A stretch of DNA of 64,000 nt from CAZNPL01 sp964574815 (lineage in GTDB: Bacteria; Planctomycetota; Phycisphaerae; UBA1845), in contig CAZNPL010000003.1 in the NCBI GenBank assembly GCA_964574815.1, forward strand, positions 124,001 through 188,000, read 5' to 3'. Shown here one piece after another: positions 46,966 to 54,888 of the stretch. Made by a program: the position numbers and the translations under genes. The notes under the pieces were generated by a model. That model worked only from the letters and a program-made list of their open reading frames with translations. It was not told the origin of the DNA and did no database searches. Numbering within the stretch: the stretch's first letter is position 1; each line of letters begins with the position of its first letter.

Positions 46966-48336
46966 ATGGCAAAGAAAAGCACGAAGCAAGGACACCAGCG
47001 CGCTGAGACACCGGATCCGTGCATGCTGTGTTGGTCGATCATGCAGAGTGTAGCGGACGGCGTTTTGGCAATCGACTCCGAACAGACAATCACGGCGATC
47101 AACCCGGCGGCGACCGCAATCACGGGAATCCCGCAGGAGGAGGCCATCGGCCGCAAGTGCTTTGACGTACTACGTCCGGATGTGTGCAACGACGCATGTC
47201 CGCTGCGCGAGGCGATGGGGACAGGAGCAACCGTGAATCCGCGGCGTGTGACGATCATCAACTCGGAAGGCGAGGAGATCACCGTCAGCATTAGTGCGGC
47301 CCCGCTGCGCGACCGCGCCGGCAACATCGTAGGGGGCGTGGAGACTTTTCGCGACCTTTCGGCGGTCGAGAGGCTTCGAAGAGAATTAGCCCACTCTTAC
47401 ACGTACCAGGACATCGTCGGCAAGAACGCCCGCATGCGACAGCTTTTTGGGATTCTGCCTGCGATCGCGGAGAGCGAGAGTACGGTTTTGGTCGAGGGCG
47501 AAAGCGGGACAGGAAAGGAGCTATTCGCCCGTGCGGTCCATGATCTCAGTCCGCGTCGAGAGCGTCCATACGTAGTCGTTAATTGCGGCGCACTCCCCGG
47601 TACGCTCCTGGAGTCCGAACTTTTTGGGTACAAGAAAGGGGCGTTCACCGATGCCAGGAAAGACAAACCGGGGAAATTCGACCTTGCAGGGAGGGGGACT
47701 ATCTTTCTCGACGAAGTCGAAACGCTCACGCCGGGCACGCAGGTGAAACTGCTCCGGGTGCTTCAAGAACGCGAGTTCGAGCCGCTCGGCGGTACCAGGA
47801 CGGTCAAGGCCGACGTGCGCGTCGTTGCGGCAAGCAATCAACCGCTCCGCGACCTGGTCTCACGAGGCAAGTTTCGTGACGATCTGTTCTACAGGTTGAA
47901 CGTCGTCACGTTGGACCTGCCTCCGCTGCGAGAACGCCGGGACGACATCCCTCTCTTGGTCAATCACTTCGTACACCTCTTCAACGTCGCGAAGAATAAG
48001 GAAGTCGAAGGAGTCTCGCCAAGCGTCATGGGCGCACTCATGGAATACGACTTCCCCGGCAACGTGCGAGAACTCCAGAACATCATTGAACACGCATTCG
48101 TACTCTGTGACGGCGGTCTCGTTGATGTCCAACACTTGCCGCGAGCCGTCATTGATGAGTTGGACGGGAGACCGCCACGAGCACTTCCGGACAATTCGCT
48201 GGCGGGTACGGAAGCAGCCGCGATTCGGGCCACCTTGGCTCGCAACAGGGGACATCGGGCGCGAACGGCATCCGAACTCGGCATTTCACTCAGCACGCTC
48301 TGGCGCAAGATGAAGCGATACGGCATCGAAAGCTAG
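46966..48336 (+). CDS. Sigma-54 activator with cysteine-bearing PAS domain (OrpR-like), second copy
   Basis: A 456-aa enhancer-binding protein, a clear paralogue of the one at 32.4-33.8 kb. The N-terminus has 'DPCMLCWSIM' and a PAS domain with 'CFDVLRPDVCNDACPL', again C-x8-C-x3-C. AAA+ motifs are 'GESGTGKE' (Walker A) and 'IFLDEVETL' (Walker B). The sigma-54 loop is GAFTDA, the same departure from GAFTGA. The C-terminal Fis HTH reads 'TASELGISLSTLWRKMKRYG'. It is divergent from korA and probably activates that operon. A GC-rich purine tract (GGGGGGCGAG) precedes the ATG. Confidence 0.92.
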   Translation: MAKKSTKQGHQRAETPDPCMLCWSIMQSVADGVLAIDSEQTITAINPAATAITGIPQEEAIGRKCFDVLRPDVCNDACPLREAMGTGATVNPRRVTIINSEGEEITVSISAAPLRDRAGNIVGGVETFRDLSAVERLRRELAHSYTYQDIVGKNARMRQLFGILPAIAESESTVLVEGESGTGKELFARAVHDLSPRRERPYVVVNCGALPGTLLESELFGYKKGAFTDARKDKPGKFDLAGRGTIFLDEVETLTPGTQVKLLRVLQEREFEPLGGTRTVKADVRVVAASNQPLRDLVSRGKFRDDLFYRLNVVTLDLPPLRERRDDIPLLVNHFVHLFNVAKNKEVEGVSPSVMGALMEYDFPGNVRELQNIIEHAFVLCDGGLVDVQHLPRAVIDELDGRPPRALPDNSLAGTEAAAIRATLARNRGHRARTASELGISLSTLWRKMKRYGIES

Positions 48337-48419
48337 CGATCTGGAGCCCTCTCGCGCACCGCTCTTGTCTTCGTACCGCTTTCGGCTGCCGCCGGCGTGT
48401 CATCCGGGCCCGGCATCGC

Positions 48420-48436
48420 TGGCATGATGTTTGCAT
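48420..48436 (+). promoter_or_regulatory. Sigma-54 promoter for the SpoIIE-phosphatase gene
   Basis: TGGCATGATGTTTGCAT has GG at 48421-48422 and GC at 48433-48434 with the exact 10-base gap. Only one base in each of the conserved blocks deviates at most. The start is expected near 48446. Confidence 0.78.
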
Positions 48437-48566
48437 CACAGTCCTATCGAAGGGCTGCAGCGAAGTGCTGCGGCGGCCGATGATGGGCCAAGCTGAAGCT
48501 GGACAAGCGCGTGGAACGGCGACGCCGGAGGTCGGCGATTGGCGTCTGCGCCCGGAGAGTACGACC

Positions 48567-49379
48567 ATGATATCCCTGGCGCCGACACGTCCGCTCGCCG
48601 CGATCGGCGACGCGGAAATCGCCATTGCCCGCCAGATCCAGTCCGCGTTCCTTCCAGCACGATGCAAAGGGTGCAAAGGAGCGAGAATCGCCGCAAGGCG
48701 GCTCACCAGCGGGAGCATCGGGGGCGATTTTCATGATTTCATCGTCGGCCCAGACGGGCGCTACTCGCTCATCATTGGCGACGTTGTGGGACACGGGGTC
48801 CATTCTGCACTGGCCATGGCTCTTGTTCTGGGAGCGATCCGCGCCTTGGGCTCCCGCACCGAATCGCCCCTGCCGGTGGTCCATCTGATCAATGAGCTTC
48901 TCTGTCGCATCAACGACGATCTGGAGACCAATGTCCTGACCACTTCTCTTTTCTACGGAGTTGTGGATCGGAGAACGCAGACCTTGCAGTACTGCAACGC
49001 AGGGCATCCGTACCCGCTCATGGCCACGAAGAGTGGAGTGCTATTGAAACTGTGGGCTACGTGCCGTCCGCTTGGAGTCGCCCCTGAAATCGATTCCGAC
49101 GTGATACCGCTCAGCCTCCGTGTGGTGGAACGAGCGCTTTTCTATACGGACGGCCTGACGGAAGCACGATCTCCTTCAGGTGAGTTCCTTGGTGTGGATC
49201 GTATCGGGCGGGTCTTCGAACGGACGGCGCAGCTCCCCATCGGGGCGCAAGCGGACGCTTTGATGGACGAGGTCGCGCGTCATGCCGGCCACGAGCAACC
49301 GCTGAACGACGATGCCACGGCGATTGTAGCGAGCTTTGGTGTGCGCGGGGCGCGTCAATCGAAACATGCCAGGGTCTAG
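48567..49379 (+). CDS. SpoIIE/RsbU-type PP2C serine phosphatase
   Basis: About 270 aa from ATG 48567, which has GGAGAG seven bases upstream; the frame is open back to a GTG at 48465. The N-terminal helix 'AIARQIQSAFLPARCKGCKG' is the usual linker of RsbU-like phosphatases. Catalytic metal-binding residues appear in 'GSIGGDFHDFI', 'IIGDVVGHGVHSALAMAL', 'LFYTDGLTEAR' and 'LNDDATAIVASF'. It normally dephosphorylates an anti-sigma-factor antagonist. No sensor domain or partner STAS/kinase gene is seen here, so its target is unknown. Its own sigma-54 promoter places it in the same regulon. Confidence 0.88.
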   Translation: MISLAPTRPLAAIGDAEIAIARQIQSAFLPARCKGCKGARIAARRLTSGSIGGDFHDFIVGPDGRYSLIIGDVVGHGVHSALAMALVLGAIRALGSRTESPLPVVHLINELLCRINDDLETNVLTTSLFYGVVDRRTQTLQYCNAGHPYPLMATKSGVLLKLWATCRPLGVAPEIDSDVIPLSLRVVERALFYTDGLTEARSPSGEFLGVDRIGRVFERTAQLPIGAQADALMDEVARHAGHEQPLNDDATAIVASFGVRGARQSKHARV

Positions 49380-49458
49380 GCGTTTGTGTGTTCGAGGGCC
49401 CGGCGGCACCGCGGCCGCGATAGAAATCCGCTGCTGATGACGATAAGGAGAGAGAGAC

Positions 49459-49671
49459 ATGTTACCTTCCCGTACGACAGAATCCGACGCTCGCTTTGAT
49501 GACGTGGATATCTACGAAGTGGATCCGAACCATCCGGCGCGCCCGATGGAGGTTGTTTTTGAAGAGGGCGGGAATCACTGGTTATGCGACAAGGGAGTTG
49601 ACCCCGATCGCGACCTGGCCGAACAAGGCTGCTGGCGATGTGGTGATTTTGCATTTACCCGCCAGGATTGA
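49459..49671 (+). CDS. Small 70-aa Cys-containing protein of unknown function
   Basis: ATG 49459 is preceded by the purine-rich site AAGGAGAGAGAGAC. The protein is acidic and has a C-terminal cysteine group ('NHWLCDKG', 'QGCWRCGDFAF'), which could bind a metal. It lies 79 bases after the phosphatase, presumably in one transcript. I do not recognise a family. Confidence 0.6.
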   Translation: MLPSRTTESDARFDDVDIYEVDPNHPARPMEVVFEEGGNHWLCDKGVDPDRDLAEQGCWRCGDFAFTRQD

Positions 49672-49814
49672 GTCCCGCGTTTTTGTCACCGACTATCTCG
49701 GCGACACACCGGGCTTCGTGCGGGCAAGCGCCGAGGGAACACTTTGGGGCGCTGTACCAGCGACGAAGACACATGTTCGAGAAGTTCGCGAAGAATGACA
49801 GGATCCAACCGGCG

Positions 49815-50276
49815 TTATCCTTCCTCGTCTTTGGTGAGCCACGCTGGTAGTCTGACGTCGTCGGCGCGGTCGCTGGCTGGTATGTAGGGTTTGAGATCGA
49901 TGACCGGCGTTCCGTCGAACGCGTCGATGTCGGCCACGCGGATCTGATTGCCGTCGATTGACAGGATTCTGCAAAGGGAAAGCGCGACCAAGTTGGGCCT
50001 GACGGGTGCTCTGGTAGCGAAGACGCCCGTGAGCGGGTTATTCTCGTCGCCTCTGGGATGCACGGTGAGGATGTTACGCTTCTGCGGTGTGTCGTTCTGA
50101 TCGAACCACCAGAACACCCACACGTGTGAAAAGCCGTCGAGACCGAGGAGGCCTCCGTCGTACTTCCCGTCGATTTCAATCGTCGTGTCCGAATCACGGT
50201 TATTGATCTTCCCGATCGGATGAATCGTAAACGACTCGTCGGGCTCGTCGGAATCAGGGGGCGTGGTCGTCATCAT
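49815..50276 (-). CDS. TsaA/TrmO-family tRNA methyltransferase-like protein
   Basis: The recognisable protein is about 153 aa: 'FTIHPIGKINN', 'IEIDGKYDGGLLGLDGFSHVWVFWWF', 'LTVHPRGDENNPLTGVFATRAPVRPNLVALSLCRI', 'IDAFDGTPVIDLKPYIP'. This is the TsaA fold of TrmO, which N6-methylates threonylcarbamoyladenosine in tRNA using SAM. The frame stays open to 50624, but the extra 116 residues show no family resemblance, so I start at the Met pair near 50276. Many homologues in anaerobes are of this short form. Confidence 0.8.
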   Translation of the reverse strand: MMTTTPPDSDEPDESFTIHPIGKINNRDSDTTIEIDGKYDGGLLGLDGFSHVWVFWWFDQNDTPQKRNILTVHPRGDENNPLTGVFATRAPVRPNLVALSLCRILSIDGNQIRVADIDAFDGTPVIDLKPYIPASDRADDVRLPAWLTKDEEG

Positions 50277-51071
50277 TGCAATGAGTATCCCTGGGAGCAG
50301 GATCGCCGGAAGCAACGATCCGGACGATTGCCTGATGACATGTCGGACACACCTCGTTCTGTACCAAACCAGCCAGGCATGCGTGTCATCGGGCCGGCCG
50401 AAGTCGTTGAAGCGACGCTTTGACATCGTAACCCTGTCGGTGCTTCGTTGCCTCCAAAAGGGGCGGGAGAGGACCGCGCCCGTTGGGATGGTCGGCGCCC
50501 CCCGGATGACGGGGACTTCCATCAGAAACCGGGGGCATGTTGTGTTCCAGAGACGGTACCTGAATCTTATCCTCATATCCACTTGACGGCGTAAAAGCAG
50601 TGGCGGACAAGCCCCCGGTGGCACTCATCAGCGATTCCGGGATAGACGCTACGCACGGGCTGGTTCGCCGGGAGTCAAAAGGGCTACGGGGAGAGCTGTT
50701 TCGCCGCGATCGAGGCGAGCGCTGCGCCGTTGCGAGTTGGGCTGGAGCATACGACAACCTGTCCCCTCTTGCCTCCTGATCGGCCGGCCAATTTGTCGCC
50801 CCGGGCGATAACGTCGGCCAATTACCGATCCGTGTACGTCCCAGCAGATCGCTACCGGTCCATGAGTTAAGCCTCAGCGCGTGTGTTTCATGGCACGTGT
50901 CTTGCTCATATGCATGCTGGGGAGGAATCGGCGCCTTGTTAAGGCCTGGAAGGTTCGACGAGGAGCGCTCGCGAGGCGAAGCGAGTTCTGAGGGATGGAT
51001 TGTGCCGGAGTAGCTGGCATCATGCGGTTACGCAACTCCATGGCCCAATCAGATGATCCTCGGATGATGTG
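50277..51071. other. Intergenic region with a sigma-54 promoter
   Basis: About 800 bases without an assured gene. A 57-codon plus-strand frame from GTG 50599 ('VALISDSGIDATHGLV') is open but lacks a ribosome site. A TCGCCC-C-GGGCGA palindrome (50796-50808) and two CGGCCAATT copies lie 80-110 bases upstream of the promoter at 50891. Confidence 0.4.
50891..50906 (+). promoter_or_regulatory. Consensus sigma-54 promoter for the CBS-domain gene
   Basis: TGGCACGTGTCTTGCT matches TGGCACG-N4-TTGCW at every conserved base, GG at 50892-50893 and GC at 50904-50905. The start would be near 50917, leaving a leader of about 155 bases before the CBS gene. Confidence 0.85.
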
Positions 51072-51761
51072 ATGTACGTTCAAGACTACATGTCACGAAG
51101 GCCGCCCACCGTCGAGCCTGGCTCCACGCTTGATCATGCGGTTCGGCTTATGGCTCGGCATGGGGTCGAAGCCCTTCCGGTTGTAGACGCCGTGGGGCGG
51201 ATAGCAGGTTTAATCTCCGCTTCTGATGTGGCGACCGCGCTTGGGTCAAGCCCGGCGCCCGCAGGCAGTCTCAACGTTGCCGGGGCGATGACGCGTGATC
51301 CGGTCACCGTTCCGGTTGGTCGTCGTATCCATGATGCGCTTGGGCTGTTCGCGCGGTTTCGCGCAGCAGCGCTACCAGTTACGGAGAGGGGCAAGCTTGT
51401 CGGGCTGCTGACTCGGCATGACGTCATGCGGGCGTTCAGCGATCTGCTCGGGTTGAACGAAACGGGCAGCGTTCTGGAGGTGGCCCTGCCGGGGGGATGC
51501 CTGGATCTCGCGGATGCTTTCCATGCGCTGATCGGGGACGACGGCCTCATCAGCGCGTTGGTTTCACGTACTCGGCGGCGCGACGGATCCGAGCCGTCCC
51601 TGCTGATCAGGATGAAAGACGAATCATCACGACACGCGGCGGCGAAGCTGAGATCTGCAGCCCTCATCCTTCTTGCGCCCGATCCGCCTGAAGATAGTGA
51701 AGTGACCGGACCCGAGGGAGAGAGAGTCGTGAATGGCAACAGTCATTTGCAGCGTCGTTGA
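51072..51761 (+). CDS. Tandem CBS-domain protein
   Basis: A 229-aa protein. Two CBS motifs cover residues ~5-125: 'VQDYMSRRPPTVEPGSTLDHAVRLM', 'VDAVGRIAGLISASDVATAL', 'AGAMTRDPVTVPVGRRIHDAL', 'ERGKLVGLLTRHDVMRAF'. Such pairs sense adenine nucleotides. Residues ~140-205 ('GSVLEVALPGGCLDLADAFHALI') look like an AcuB-type ACT domain. The start at 51072 (ATG) follows an in-frame GTG by one codon. It is transcribed from the consensus sigma-54 promoter at 50891. Confidence 0.88.
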   Translation: MYVQDYMSRRPPTVEPGSTLDHAVRLMARHGVEALPVVDAVGRIAGLISASDVATALGSSPAPAGSLNVAGAMTRDPVTVPVGRRIHDALGLFARFRAAALPVTERGKLVGLLTRHDVMRAFSDLLGLNETGSVLEVALPGGCLDLADAFHALIGDDGLISALVSRTRRRDGSEPSLLIRMKDESSRHAAAKLRSAALILLAPDPPEDSEVTGPEGERVVNGNSHLQRR

Positions 51762-51833
51762 GCAACCGACCGGATAACGCCCGGGGCCGTTCTCCGCCGC
51801 CCGTTCGATCGCGGCCCGTATTGCGTCGCTGCC

Positions 51834-52643
51834 ATGAAAGGCATGCTTACTCGACGAATCGCAACCGTTCTACTCACGCTGGTCAGCTTTTCGAGCGGTT
51901 CCTATTGGGTCGTAACCGTTTGCGCCCCACACTATGTCACGCCGGTTGGTCATGAGTTCTCCGGCCACGCGTTTCTCTGGATTGCTCCGGACCCAGCCAC
52001 CATCGGAACGGAGCACTGGGTGGTCATGGTCGGATTTTACGCCAAGTGGAGTCCCACTGCCCCGCACTGGGTGCGGGCAATCGGTGGTTTCAGCATCGGC
52101 GCTGGCGATCTGGACGGTCAACACGGGCGCCAGCTACTGCTCAAATACGCACGTTTTCCGCTCTGGTTCTTGCCCATTGCGTGCGGGCTTTACCCGGCTT
52201 TCGCGTTTATGCGCGGTCCCCTGCGCCGATGGCATCGAAGGACCCGTGGGAGGTGCGAGTGCTGCGGCTACTGCCTGACGGGCAACGTCTCCGGCGTGTG
52301 CCCCGAGTGCGGCACGCCTGCAACGCGGAGTCGCAACGGGCGTCGCCTGTCTCCCGCTCTTGTGGCCTTCGCGTCTCTTCTCGCCTTTGTGGCGTTAGCG
52401 AGTGCCGAGCGGAAGTACGCCGTCGATGTGCCCGTAGAAAACGTTTTCCTGCTCTGTTCACCATGCGGGCTGGAGGCATCGGAGGTGGCCTGGCTCATCG
52501 ATGCCTTGCGCGAAACGGACATGAGCGAAGAGGAGATCCTTCAGGCCTTCAACGCGGCGTTTCCGCATGATGAGAGCCTGCACGACTACTGCCTGCAATG
52601 CGCCGAAGTTGTATTGGAAGAAGCGAGGAAATGTGATGGTTGA
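51834..52643 (+). CDS. Membrane protein with planctomycete-type zinc ribbon
   Basis: 269 aa, unknown function. Hydrophobic segments lie near residues 5-30, 103-123 and 173-190. Between the last two is a zinc ribbon 'CECCGYCLTGNVSGVCPECG', a variant of the CxYDLTGxxSGxCPECG motif very common in planctomycete membrane proteins. The C-terminal 75 residues contain a second Cys set ('LLCSPCGLEASE', 'DYCLQCAEVVLEEARKC'). It starts 72 bases after the CBS gene and may share its transcript. Confidence 0.75.
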   Translation: MKGMLTRRIATVLLTLVSFSSGSYWVVTVCAPHYVTPVGHEFSGHAFLWIAPDPATIGTEHWVVMVGFYAKWSPTAPHWVRAIGGFSIGAGDLDGQHGRQLLLKYARFPLWFLPIACGLYPAFAFMRGPLRRWHRRTRGRCECCGYCLTGNVSGVCPECGTPATRSRNGRRLSPALVAFASLLAFVALASAERKYAVDVPVENVFLLCSPCGLEASEVAWLIDALRETDMSEEEILQAFNAAFPHDESLHDYCLQCAEVVLEEARKCDG

Positions 52644-52836
52644 CATGGGAAGCGCGGGTAAGCCACGCCGGCTTTGACACGCCGGGGCTGCCTCGGTATG
52701 GCAAGCCGGTTGGAAGGAGAAATTTGCACGGCGGAGACGTTACCCGGCACGTAGATTGCTGCCTTAACCATGAACGGGCGCTTGCCTGTTCCGGAATGCA
52801 GAGACTAGTCGACCTCCAGTTGTTACGGAAGGCAGA

Positions 52837-53754
52837 ATGGAAACGCGTGTTCAGCAGCAACGAAAAAGCGACCGCGATACCCTTTCAGGCAAGAAGATCG
52901 GACTCGTCGGGAAGGGAGGCGCCGGCAAGAGCACCATCGTCGTTCTACTTGCGGAGGCGCTGGGCCAAGCCGGATACCCGGTATGCGTCCTCGACGCCGA
53001 TTCAACGAATATGGGGCTCCATCGTGCGTTCGGCATCGAGCAAGCTCCAAGACCCTTGTTGGACTTTTTCGGCGGCATGGTCTTCAGCGGCGGAGCGGTC
53101 ACATGCCCTGTGGACGATCCGACCCCGCTGGAGCACGCGACCATACGCCTTAACGATCTGCCTGGGGAGTACTGGGTTCAGGCCGACCGAGGTGTCATCC
53201 TCCTGGCGGCCGGCAAACTGGCCACGCAAGGCGTCGGGGCTGGCTGTGACGGCCCGATTGCGAAGATTGCCCGGGACATCAGGGTTGAATTGGACGGCCG
53301 GCAACCGGTGACACTTGTTGATTTCAAGGCCGGGTTTGAGGATTCAGCCCGGGGGGTGGTGGTAGGCCTGGACCGTCTGATCGGGGTTATCGATCCGACC
53401 GTAACGTCGCTCAATCTGGCCGCCGATCTGAAGGCAATGGTGGACCAATTCAAATCGGGCCGTTTGCCGGCGACGCGACACCTGGAGAATCCCGAGTTGG
53501 TTGAGCTGGCAAACTGCATGTTTCGCGAGACGCCGATGACGGGGGTGGACTTTGTTCTCAATCGGGTTCCGGACGAAGACACTGCGTACATCATGCGGAG
53601 GGCACTCGTCGACCATGGCATCGAGCCGATCGCCGTGATTCGCGACGATCCCGACGTGGCCCGCTCGTGGCTGAAGGGCACGCGCGTCAACGGATTCGGC
53701 GCGCGACGTGACATCAAGAACATGGCCGAATCGCTGTACATGGCGTTTCCGTAA
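52837..53754 (+). CDS. CooC/MinD-like P-loop ATPase
   Basis: A 305-aa ATPase with deviant Walker A 'GLVGKGGAGKSTIVVLLAEAL' beginning near residue 22, and 'VCVLDADSTNMGLHRAFG' and 'VTLVDFKAGFEDSARG' as the switch/Walker B elements. The C-terminal part has 'FVLNRVPDEDTAYIMRRAL'. It resembles CooC-type nickel-insertion ATPases and the MinD-like ATPases accompanying orange-protein operons. No ferredoxin insert or CxC metal motif is seen. It probably assists maturation of a metalloenzyme. The next gene, a radical SAM protein, lies 134 bases downstream. Confidence 0.85.
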   Translation: METRVQQQRKSDRDTLSGKKIGLVGKGGAGKSTIVVLLAEALGQAGYPVCVLDADSTNMGLHRAFGIEQAPRPLLDFFGGMVFSGGAVTCPVDDPTPLEHATIRLNDLPGEYWVQADRGVILLAAGKLATQGVGAGCDGPIAKIARDIRVELDGRQPVTLVDFKAGFEDSARGVVVGLDRLIGVIDPTVTSLNLAADLKAMVDQFKSGRLPATRHLENPELVELANCMFRETPMTGVDFVLNRVPDEDTAYIMRRALVDHGIEPIAVIRDDPDVARSWLKGTRVNGFGARRDIKNMAESLYMAFP

Positions 53755-53888
53755 GGCGGCGTGTCCGCGCGGTCGCACATCGATGGCAGTGGTCAACGGG
53801 GCGTTTGGAGCCTTCGACGCACGGCATGGCGGCAGACTGATTCAGTTACGGAGGTCCGGGCGGGAGGCGACCGGGAAAGGGCAATGGC

Positions 53889-54878
53889 GTGAATGACAAC
53901 TTGATCGCCTTCGGCCCGGTTCCATCGCGTCGCCTGGGGAACAGCTTGGGCATCAACAACATCCCACCCAAGGTGTGCACGTATTCGTGCGCCTATTGCC
54001 AGGTCGGCGTCACCGAGAAGAAGAAGGTCGAGCGTGCTCCGTATTACGAGCCGGAAGTCATAAGAAGGCGAGTCGAGGAACGATTCGAGGCCGTTACGCG
54101 CAGGGGTCAGCGCGTGGATTTCGTCACGTTTGTGCCCGACGGCGAGCCGACGCTCGATGCGAGCCTGAGCCGCGAGATCGAGCTGTTGAGGCCGCTTGGT
54201 ACGCCCATCGCGATCATCTCAAACGCGTCGCTCATCGGGCAAGAGGATGTCCGCGACGATCTGATGCGGGCCAACTGGGTGTCGCTCAAAGTCGATTCGA
54301 CGCGAGAGTCGGTATGGCGGCGGATCAACCGGCCCCACCCGAGCTTGCGGCTATCCTCAATCCTGGATGGCATGCGCTCGTTCGCACGTGCGTTCCGCGG
54401 TGAACTCGTGGTTGAGACAATGCTTGTAAAGGGCTTCAATGACGACGAGGAACTGATCGAAGAACTGGCGTGTTTCCTGGCGTCTCTTCGCCCGTCCAAG
54501 GCTTATCTGTCGGTTCCGACCCGGCCGCCGGCGTTGCGTTCCGCGGAGCCACCGGATGAAGCAGACGTTATGCGGGCGTATTCGCTGCTAAATGATCGAG
54601 TCGATGGCGTGGAGTGCCTGCTCGGTTATGAGGGCAACCGCTTCGCTTGTGGCGGTGACGTGGAAGAGGATCTCCTTGGCATTACGGCGGTCCATCCGAT
54701 GCGTGAGGATGCGGTCTTGGATCTGCTCAATCGAGCCGATGCCGACTGGTCGGTTGTCGAAAGGCTCCTTGTGTCCGGCCGGCTCACGCAGACGGACTAT
54801 CGAGGTTCTCGGTTTTATATGCGAGTCCTTCCGAAGTCGTCCGGCGGCTCCAACACCCGCCGCGTTGCCTCCGAGTAA
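53889..54878 (+). CDS. Radical SAM protein (MoaA/wybutosine-like activase type)
   Basis: 329 aa from a GTG start, with GGGAAAGGG shortly upstream. The radical-SAM cluster motif is 'KVCTYSCAYCQVG' (CxxxCxxC, Cys30, 34 and 37), followed by 'FVTFVPDGEPTLDASL' and 'PIAIISNASLI', the GEP and glycine-rich strands for SAM binding. The C-terminal ~80 residues form a small winged-helix-like tail. This subgroup commonly sits beside ATPases and metal-cofactor genes in anaerobes. The substrate is unknown. Confidence 0.88.
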   Translation: MNDNLIAFGPVPSRRLGNSLGINNIPPKVCTYSCAYCQVGVTEKKKVERAPYYEPEVIRRRVEERFEAVTRRGQRVDFVTFVPDGEPTLDASLSREIELLRPLGTPIAIISNASLIGQEDVRDDLMRANWVSLKVDSTRESVWRRINRPHPSLRLSSILDGMRSFARAFRGELVVETMLVKGFNDDEELIEELACFLASLRPSKAYLSVPTRPPALRSAEPPDEADVMRAYSLLNDRVDGVECLLGYEGNRFACGGDVEEDLLGITAVHPMREDAVLDLLNRADADWSVVERLLVSGRLTQTDYRGSRFYMRVLPKSSGGSNTRRVASE

Positions 54879-54888
54879 ACCGCGATAC

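Noticed and set aside
50599..50772. Small plus-strand gene (57 codons) before the CBS gene
   Set aside because: There is no ribosome site and no recognisable family. It ends well upstream of the mapped sigma-54 promoter, so it would need another promoter.
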